Part shown: positions 57,001 to 60,000 of the stretch, in pieces
Position numbering within the stretch: position 1 is the stretch's first letter
Layout: each line of letters opens with the position of its first letter
From: Lineus longissimus
Lineage: Eukaryota; Nemertea; Pilidiophora; Heteronemertea; Lineidae
Length of the DNA stretch: 60,000 nucleotides
Direction of reading: 5' to 3'
Assembly (NCBI RefSeq): GCF_910592395.1
Contig: NC_088320.1
Location: 6,202,001-6,262,000, forward strand
The notes under the pieces: model-generated
Database searches by the model: none
The model's input: only the letters and a program-made list of their open reading frames with translations
Told to the model about the DNA's origin: nothing
Position numbers and translations under genes: made by a program

Positions 57001-58403
57001 TCCTGATTAGAGGGGTCAAATTGAATGAAAACAACCAATTTGTCACCAAACCTACTGTCCATATTAGAGAGGTTGTCCTTAATAGAGAGGTTGTCCTTAA
57101 TAGAGAGGTGTCCACTAAGGGAGGTTCTACTGTATATTTATTCTTGCAGCTCCTTATGAAACCGTTGGACTACGGCCTCACCACGACCGAACTCGACACG
57201 GTCGCTCAGCGAAACTTAGCGTTGCTGGCAACGATCTTTATTTGGATCCTCAGGAAGGTGTCATGGGATGGCAAAATGCTGAACATGCCACACGAAATCA
57301 GTAAATACCTCTACAGTGACGATGACATGAAACACGTCTATGCCAAGATAAAAGCGACTATTGAGTATGCAGAGGTCAGTAATCATAATATTCCTTTTGT
57401 CTCCTTGTGATAAGGCCGCATCAATTTAATACCTTTTTTCTTCATCGGAGGAAGGAAAAATTTCAAAATAAAATCATCGGGACACAGGACTACTACAATG
57501 TACATACTATAAAGTACACAACATATTGTAGGCACTCTTAAAGGGTAACTCGTGTCAAATTTCACCATATAATGTTTTAGCTGTTTTTGACAAATGACTA
57601 CGTCACTTTCTCATAAATCGGTAAGGTTTTCGAATCGAAAAGTACATTTTCTAGAAATTGATGGTTTAATCCTGCCCGGACGGCTCACTTCGATGCCGTT
57701 TTTGTTGATGACGTCACAACATGAACATTTTCGCGGTGGTTTACATTCAGCGATTTTATAATAAATCTAATCAAAAATGGAAAATTTGAGCTTTACATTT
57801 GTGATCAACAAATAAAAACGGATGTATTTCCGCAAAATTGTAAATCACATCATAGTATCACTTTTGTTGACACAATCAAAGTTATGTTAATGGCCTGATT
57901 ACGGTATCAAGGTTACACTATAGCTCGATGATTTGCATCCTCTTGCAAACAGGGCCTACAACACGACTTCTCCTTACGCATGCTTCCATATTGAGGGAGT
58001 AAGTATGTATCGAGTGAAATGGCTTGATACTGTCAGGATGAATGGTTTGTAGCTTTCAGTTGTACATTGAGGAGCCTTGTAGCCTAGTGGTTAACTCTGC
58101 TGGCTAACCACGCAATAGGGCCCAGGGGGAACCCTGAGGATTGTACTTCTGGATGAACCGGCATGGCTTTCAAGGAACTAAAATTCCTTGCTCTTCACAA
58201 CACGTACATACAACTTATAGATGTATCAGTGGATGTGATGATAAGCCCTGGTCCCTTTTACCTGGAGTAAATCTGCCTATATCTATTTTCAGAAACTGAT
58301 AAAGGAATGGGGAAACTCGTACGTGAAAAAACTGCTCGACATCCAGTCTGGAGACAGTCAGTATGACGGTGACGCCACTCCGTTAGAACTACGCGACAAA
58401 TAG
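30029..58403 (+). CDS. Unrecognised multi-exon gene: proline-rich N-terminal region plus helical C-terminal domain
   Basis: Main-form exons: 30029-30094, 41936-42064, 42410-42560, 43456-43635, 43903-44057 (or -44090), 45194-45336, 45761-45822, 50378-50407, 53345-53452, 53849-53922, 54668-54754 (or 54814-54900), 56177-56341, 56575-56781, 57150-57374, 58293-58403. They sum to 1893 nt (630 aa) and all phases close. A charged coiled-coil-like start (KLSQERDRRSSLASDDDDDA, then LDKANVRLQQAMLRRDDLLG) leads into a Pro/Tyr/Gln-rich region, a Met/Gln-rich patch (MEMMMMQNAQMHQMVMNQMM), His and Gly/Pro stretches, then RIRPKLVPPVKTPKPGTP. A compact region without low complexity follows (about residues 340-630: LRHTFYAAFFTAALKHAANK, MLKNGKKFPKGYFWQIEKEL, MPHEISKYLYSDDDMKHVYA). 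There is no signal peptide, transmembrane segment or enzyme motif I recognise. Constrained codons and exact phases make it a real gene; I give no function. Confidence 0.8.
30560..30733 (+). mobile_element. Pogo/Tigger-like MITE, copy 4
   Basis: It has GGAACCTCCCTTAGCGGACA at the left and CTTAATAGAGAGGTTCTAG at the right. The extreme ends are eroded. Confidence 0.72.
30885..31030 (+). mobile_element. Diverged pogo/Tigger-like MITE, copy 5
   Basis: It starts GAGTAGAACCTCTTTAGTAA and ends GTGGGAGGTTCCACTGTGG. The interior is unlike the other copies except for GGGACTGA and GTGTCCTTATTATAG. It may be an older subfamily. Confidence 0.5.
31110..32535. repeat. Minisatellite of about 22 bp organised as 89-bp higher-order units
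   Basis: Four related units (GTGTTCCAGTGGGTGTAGCC, GTGTTCAATTTGTGTAACC, GTGTTCCAGTGGTGCATCC, GTATTCCAGTAGTGTAGCC) make an 89-bp period repeated about 15 times. It lies in the first long intron of the unnamed gene. The period is not a multiple of three, so the open frames are chance. Confidence 0.94.
32543..33151. mobile_element. piggyBac-like MITE (609 bp) inserted in the 89-bp array
   Basis: It has TTAA on both sides (32539-32542 and 33152-33155) and ends CCCTTAAAGCGCC and GGCGGTTTAAGGG, inverted with one mismatch. TTAA target duplication with CCC ends is the piggyBac pattern. Near the right end GTCGACGATCGTCGCCTCTG is present twice. There is no transposase frame. Array-like sequence resumes at 33156. 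Confidence 0.85.
33156..33240. repeat. Right remnant of the 22-bp minisatellite beyond the MITE
   Basis: AGTGTAACCAGTGTGTTCTA and ACCAGAGTGTTCCCCTGGTG are diverged units of the 31110-32535 array. Confidence 0.75.
33370..33553 (+). mobile_element. Pogo/Tigger-like MITE, copy 6
   Basis: It has CAGTGGAAGTGGAATCTCCC at the left, then the same body as copy 4 (GACACTAGTTTTGGTCCCCA) and GAGAGGTTCGACTG at the right. Confidence 0.75.
34008..34079 (+). CDS. Unnamed gene, candidate alternative first exon 1b
   Basis: GGCATGG is a good start context. The 24 codons (MAAEVDRWSQGQSTTSKKSS then PRRQ) end at GTAGGT in phase 0, so the exon can join exon 2 in frame. It has no support beyond the context and phase. 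Confidence 0.5.
35102..35248 (+). CDS. Unnamed gene, candidate alternative first exon 1c
   Basis: The 49 codons start MTTTYVPSTLPPTALPTKLS and end SRGNSVPNL before GTAAGT in phase 0. An in-frame TGA lies just upstream (about 35084) with no acceptor after it, so this is a first exon rather than an internal one. It is Ser/Lys/Arg-rich. Confidence 0.6.
35985..36110. repeat. Dispersed repeat with AAAGGAGTACGCCGTTCGTA, first locus
   Basis: A 45-50-bp part is tandemly doubled here (TTGATCTTGCTGACCTTAAAGG then TTGATCTTGCTGGTCTTAAAGG). The following AATTACTGGTGGTCCAG recurs at 38848. Confidence 0.7.
37735..37830 (+). mobile_element. Possible tRNA-derived SINE relict
   Basis: GACCGCAGTGGAAAAGCATT, GGCCTCATGATCC and GGTTATAGGTTGACTCCCGG resemble A-box, anticodon-arm and B-box spacing. 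It has a single copy in the window, so the call is weak. Confidence 0.35.
38826..38885. repeat. Dispersed repeat with AAAGGGGTACGCCGTTCGTA, second locus
   Basis: It shares about 55 bp with 36040-36100, including the TACGCCGTTCGTAATTA core and GGTGGTCCAGGAAAATAGAA. It may be a fragment of a larger element not otherwise visible. Confidence 0.7.
41936..42064 (+). CDS. Unnamed gene, exon 2 (charged coiled-coil-like)
   Basis: The acceptor is CTTTCCAG and the donor is CGG|GTAGGT, phase 0 to 0, 43 codons. It encodes KLSQERDRRSSLASDDDDDA then LDKANVRLQQAMLRRDDLLG. All three first exons can join here. Confidence 0.85.
42065..42285. repeat. 25-bp minisatellite starting at the exon-2 donor
   Basis: Units of GTAGGTCAAGGTCACTTTTG plus GGACA run from the first intron base. 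The last four are nearly identical and the earlier ones drift. Each unit repeats the donor sequence GTAGGT and contains AGGTCAAGGTCA. Confidence 0.9.
42410..42560 (+). CDS. Unnamed gene, exon 3 (Pro/Tyr/Arg-rich)
   Basis: The acceptor is GTTTTCAG and the donor is CAG|GTATTA. It encodes NHHTVEPDRQRTVYSYKAPP, then KEEYRPKSYEGPRPPHSPYY and RRPPSRHSLP. Phase 0 in, phase 1 out. Confidence 0.82.
43456..43635 (+). CDS. Unnamed gene, exon 4 (Gln/Pro/Ala-rich)
   Basis: The acceptor TCTCCTCTAG follows a CT-rich tract and the donor is GAG|GTAAGA. It encodes MSRQVIPQYQPYIQPQVLPP and then a Val/Ala/Pro run (VYQVPAPAPAPAAAPVFYPE). Phase 1 to 1. Confidence 0.82.
43903..44090 (+). CDS. Unnamed gene, exon 5 (Met/Gln-rich, two nested donors)
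   Basis: It opens DFMEMMMMQNAQMHQMVMNQ and continues MMLSTMPTPKNNTPQIIRVG. There are two in-phase donors 33 nt apart: GTG|GTGAGT after 44057 and GTG|GTAAGT after 44090. The longer form adds VSSNPRNNNPV. Confidence 0.8.
45194..45336 (+). CDS. Unnamed gene, exon 6 (Gly/His/Pro-rich)
   Basis: The acceptor is CATTTTAG and the donor is AT|GTAAGT. It encodes VTGPGRGGGGPAVHHHHYNY, then SPSPGPGQGPSAAPAGMNNV and THLPPLD. It ends in phase 2 and the split Met codon is completed by exon 7. Confidence 0.82.
45761..45822 (+). CDS. Unnamed gene, exon 7
   Basis: The acceptor is TTTTTGCAG and the donor is GAG|GTAGGT. It encodes RRRPPVQPYPNEVEPLQQPR. It ends in phase 1, compatible with either the terminal exon at 46715 or the exon at 50378. 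Confidence 0.8.
45840..46290. repeat. 41-bp minisatellite, about 10 copies, starting about 18 bp after the exon-7 donor
   Basis: The unit is GCTTTACTGGTTATATTTAA plus GCTAAGTTGGCAGGGCAGGGT, with GGCAGGAAAGGG variants in the middle copies. The end copies are truncated. Confidence 0.93.
46715..46794 (+). CDS. Unnamed gene, alternative last exon (Gly/Tyr-rich tail)
   Basis: The acceptor is CACTTTTTCAG, phase 1. It encodes YQGYGGGNGGYGGGYDQYNS then GGGYY and a TAA at 46792. It would replace the whole helical C-terminal half with a low-complexity Gly/Tyr tail. The phase matches exon 7. Confidence 0.7.
46795..49200 (+). other. Probable 3' UTR of the short isoform
   Basis: No coding exon was seen. 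AATAAA signals occur at 48771-48776 and about 49174-49179, the latter followed by a GT-rich stretch (GTGTGTTTCTTGTT) typical of cleavage sites. Open frames in it (for example 46964-47386) lack splice or composition support. Confidence 0.5.
48870..49030. promoter_or_regulatory. Cluster of TGACCTTGA/TCAAGGTC nuclear-receptor-type half-sites
   Basis: At least seven TGACCTT or AAGGTC motifs occur within about 160 bp in both orientations (for example GACCTTGAAC, TTCAAGGTC, TTGACCTTGAG, GTGACCTTC, TCAAGGTCG, ATGACCTTAGG). Such extended half-sites are bound by ERR/SF-1/ROR-type receptors. Function is inferred only. Confidence 0.45.
50378..50407 (+). CDS. Unnamed gene, exon 8 (30-nt microexon)
   Basis: The acceptor is TTTTTTCAG and the donor is CAG|GTGAGT, phase 1 to 1. 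It contributes ARIRPKLVPP, continued by VKTPKPGTP in the next exon. It is short but sits exactly where phase continuity needs it. Confidence 0.75.
50900..51240. repeat. Diverged 22-27-bp repeats (CAGATCTAGTGCACCACCCATA)
   Basis: About a dozen imperfect units. The first three (CACATACAATTCTAGTGCAC) are nearly identical and later ones decay. It is intronic. Confidence 0.85.
52220..52460. repeat. Short block of direct and inverted CTGTTTGG/CCAAACAG motifs
   Basis: GGCAAGCC, GCCAAACAG, CCTGTTTGG and CCTGTTCGG recur in both orientations over about 240 bp, so it can fold on itself. It is GC-richer than its intron and its origin is unknown. Confidence 0.6.
53345..53452 (+). CDS. Unnamed gene, exon 9 (Pro/Lys-rich linker)
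   Basis: The acceptor is TCTTCCAG. It encodes VKTPKPGTPRAPTPKEAPPT, then PPPAKKEPKVYPFPGS. The donor GTTAGT is weaker than the others. Phase 1 to 1. Confidence 0.78.
53849..53922 (+). CDS. Unnamed gene, exon 10 (start of the helical domain)
   Basis: The acceptor is ATTTTCAG and the donor is AAG|GTAAGG. It encodes GMRKLRHTFYAAFFTAALKH then AANK, an amphipathic helix. Phase 1 to 0. Confidence 0.85.
54115..54235 (-). mobile_element. tRNA-derived SINE relict related to family S1
   Basis: On the minus strand it reads GAGGAGCCAAACCTCATC, CTGGCCACCCAAGCAA, then GGGTTCGACCCCGGGGAGAA (B-box). It aligns in order with the copy at 19836-19935. The 19-bp array abuts its head. Confidence 0.55.
54205..54650. 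repeat. 19-bp minisatellite (CAATGTATGGCTCCTCAAG), about 22 copies
   Basis: The central copies are perfect; the outer ones carry CTTAAG or GCATTATGAG variants. It ends 18 bp before the 3' splice site of the first mutually exclusive exon at 54668. Confidence 0.94.
54668..54754 (+). CDS. Unnamed gene, mutually exclusive exon 11a (29 codons)
   Basis: The acceptor is TTTGTAG and the donor is AAC|GTAAGC, phase 0 to 0. It encodes KKENQVSDAFIFGIHLKEVI then AALHRLYLN. Confidence 0.85.
54814..54900 (+). CDS. Unnamed gene, mutually exclusive exon 11b (29 codons)
   Basis: The acceptor is AATTTCAG and the donor is AAC|GTAAGA, phase 0 to 0. It encodes RRENQVSDVFIFGIHLKEAI then AALHRLYLN. It differs from 11a at four of 29 residues, while many codons differ silently (for example CTCTACCTC versus TTGTATTTG). 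The 59-nt spacer to exon 11a is short. Confidence 0.85.
56177..56341 (+). CDS. Unnamed gene, exon 12
   Basis: The acceptor is TTCACAG and the donor is ATG|GTGAGA, phase 0 to 0, 55 codons. It encodes PDGKIYPILRDGIAVGAPDM, then TTLVENPKGVPKSDEMYKEL and TYIVENTVFNITEIM. Confidence 0.88.
56575..56781 (+). CDS. Unnamed gene, exon 13
   Basis: The acceptor is TTTTTCAG and the donor is ACG|GTAAGT, phase 0 to 0, 69 codons. It includes VLGTHRKAVVYEMLKNGKKF, PKGYFWQIEKELLQFDKNER and LLLLMGVYFARGLVTT. Confidence 0.88.
56937..57132 (-). mobile_element. Pogo/Tigger-like MITE, copy 7, 17 bp from a splice acceptor
   Basis: It begins CAGTAGAACCTCTCTACTAA and ends GAGGTTCTACTG, flanked by TA on both sides. 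The order of internal blocks is reversed relative to copy 2. It ends at 57132 and the next exon starts at 57150. Confidence 0.78.
57150..57374 (+). CDS. Unnamed gene, exon 14
   Basis: The acceptor is TTCTTGCAG and the donor is GAG|GTCAGT, phase 0 to 0, 75 codons. It includes LLMKPLDYGLTTTELDTVAQ, RNLALLATIFIWILRKVSWD and MPHEISKYLYSDDDMKHVYA. Confidence 0.88.
58067..58165 (+). mobile_element. tRNA-derived SINE relict, family S1
   Basis: GAGGAGCCTTGTAGCCTAGT then GGTTAACTCTGCTGGCTAACC and an eroded B-box region (GGGGGAACCCTGAGG). It lies in the last intron of the unnamed gene. Confidence 0.65.
58293..58403 (+). CDS. Unnamed gene, last exon of the long form
   Basis: The acceptor is CTATTTTCAG, phase 0. 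It encodes KLIKEWGNSYVKKLLDIQSG, then DSQYDGDATPLELRDK and TAG at 58401-58403. Confidence 0.87.
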   Translation, partial: KLIKEWGNSYVKKLLDIQSGDSQYDGDATPLELRDK

Positions 58404-60000
58404 TAAGATGGAAAACTGCTCAAGCCTAAATCAGATCCTCCTGGAACGAACACATACAGCCGTAAAGGGAGACCTATATGGTGATATTTTATGGAGGCTG
58501 CTTCTTAACTTCATGGTCCCACAGGAACGAAATATGACCAGAACGAGTTTGGAATGGTCAACTTTCTCACTTGGGTGTTTGAAGACAACTCCATCTCAAA
58601 CATGTTTGAACGGGTGACCTCCAGAGATGTTGTATATGATTTGTTCCAGGGTACTTGAGAGAAATACTTCAGAGCATGCTGAATGGCTTATCAAGTTATA
58701 CAGTCGGTGTCCTTGATACCTGATTTGTCTCAAGAATGCAGAAATTCATGTGGTAGATATACACTGTGATGCTGTTTTTTAAGAAGGTGAACCGGTAATA
58801 CAAGGTGCCAAAGGTTTGAAAGATTGCTACATCAGTGAGTGTGATCCCTTAAATAAAATGTTCGAGGGTTGAATTAGATTGCGGGTAAAATGCTTAAAGA
58901 GTTAAAGTAAATTTTCTCGTGAAGAAGGACCAGACTTGATCAGATTTGATCAGACTTCTCCTGAAAAAGGATTCAACATGGAATCGGAGAGATTTTGTCT
59001 GCTGTATGGACGATATTTACATGCACGTCAAAACATGTTGTGTTGCAGAAGAATTGCAATTTGTGTTTTGTGTGAAGACTTTCTCACATATGAACACGTG
59101 AGCATTAAGTTACATTCTTGAATGGATAGGAAGTGGTTCTGTGAGGACGTTGTTCACAGGAGCACTCGTACACTAATGAACACATGAGTGATGTGTTCTG
59201 TGAGGACATTTTTCACATCAGGAGCACATCATTTTTGATGTATGAACATATGCAAGAGGGGTGATTCCTAACTCAGGCACACATCTAGAGGTTGTAATTA
59301 GAGCTTAAGGTATAAAATGAACATTGTTTACACACATGTGTTATGATAGTGTTTTGAGAGTCATGAACACATGATGTGATTTGGTGAGGACATTTTTCAC
59401 CGGAACACATCATTTATGTGTATATGAAGACATGCAAGAGGGGTAGAAATAATCCACCAATCTGCTAGTTAGAAACACGGAATATAGTTTATGCTTATTT
59501 GAACTGAACATTCTGAGGTAACTGAGTAACTTTCAATTAAAAATGATTTGGCTTGAAAGGTATTCTACATCACCAAGGATTCATCAAGGCTGACTACTTA
59601 TTTTTCTTATTGACAGAATTGACTCATTCTTCATAATTCAACAATTTCAGTGGTGGCCCGATGCATTACGAAGTCTTGATCATGTATACATGTTTGAACT
59701 GCTATTACGAGTTTCCAGTGAAACTAGAAATAGTCTCATAAGTCATGAGTTAGATAAGTCCTTCATTCTCATTTCAGGCCTCCTGGCTAGCCTACGATCT
59801 GGAAAAAGGGTACTTACCATTTTGAAGCTAATGCCTTTGATGTTCTCTCAAACATGTCAAACTAAAGAATAAACGAGGTGAAATGAAGGGCATGTCTTGC
59901 CAGTTGAAACTTATAAAAAGATATAATCATGAAAATCATTGCGATTAAAAGCCATTTGGCTTTGAAGAAGTACGTTTCTGTGATTAATGTTACTTCAGAG
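58404..60000 (+). other. 3' UTR and flank of the unnamed gene
   Basis: AATAAA at 58852-58857 and at 59868-59873 are candidate poly(A) signals. No coding exon was recognised. Confidence 0.45.
59091..59441. repeat. Three diverged copies of a block of about 80 bp (TGAGGACATTTTTCAC)
   Basis: The order TGAACACATGA, CTGTGAGGACATTTTTCAC, AGCACATCATTT, ATGCAAGAGGGG recurs at about 59178 and 59352, with a partial copy at about 59091. Spacing is irregular. Confidence 0.7.

Overview
This is a window of an animal (metazoan) nuclear genome. Its coding sequence is split into many short exons with canonical GT-AG borders, the introns are long and AT-rich, and there are several families of short transposon relicts and very extensive tandem repeats. 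The gene content (a neurexin-IV/CASPR-type cell adhesion protein and a WDSUB1 orthologue) and the repeat style suggest a marine invertebrate such as a lophotrochozoan or invertebrate deuterostome. I cannot name the species. Nothing is organised as bacterial operons. Most long open frames in the raw sequence are chance frames in introns or repeats.

Layout. (1) About 30-4946, plus strand: the 3' end of a neurexin-IV/contactin-associated-protein gene. It has two exons of the last laminin-G domain, then three homologous, phase-compatible juxtamembrane stalk exons in tandem (apparent mutually exclusive exons), then a transmembrane/cytoplasmic-tail exon. A foldback element with internal 73-bp repeats sits 51 bp before the last exon. 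(2) About 4947-7330: 3' UTR and intergenic DNA with a tRNA-like SINE relict. (3) About 7330-15650: an 8.3-kb minisatellite built from 45-bp units arranged as 90-bp dimers. Its left and right parts are in opposite orientation, and the right part carries a 1515-bp nearly perfect duplication. (4) 16886-28953, minus strand: a complete nine-exon WDSUB1 gene (WD repeats, SAM, U-box, 500 codons). Its last intron is almost wholly a 52-bp tandem array in which each of about 34 units repeats the exon-8/intron-8 boundary, including the 5' splice site. (5) 28954-30028: a head-to-head promoter interval. (6) 30029-58403, plus strand: a large gene for a protein I cannot name, with proline-rich, methionine/glutamine-rich and helical segments. 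It shows three candidate alternative first exons, an alternative last exon (glycine/tyrosine-rich tail), two nested splice donors, and a pair of near-identical 29-codon mutually exclusive exons. (7) 58404-60000: 3' UTR and flank.

The introns hold pogo/Tigger-like MITEs (about seven copies), a piggyBac-like MITE inside a 22/89-bp minisatellite, tRNA-like SINE relicts, and minisatellites with periods of 10, 19, 25, 41, 52, 73, 89 and 90 bp. In three introns the tandem array starts at, or within about 20 bp of, the 5' splice site. Splice phases were checked by hand through all exons of both large genes and close correctly. WDSUB1 sums to 1503 nt, and the main form of the unnamed gene to 1893 nt. 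No expression data or database searches were available.
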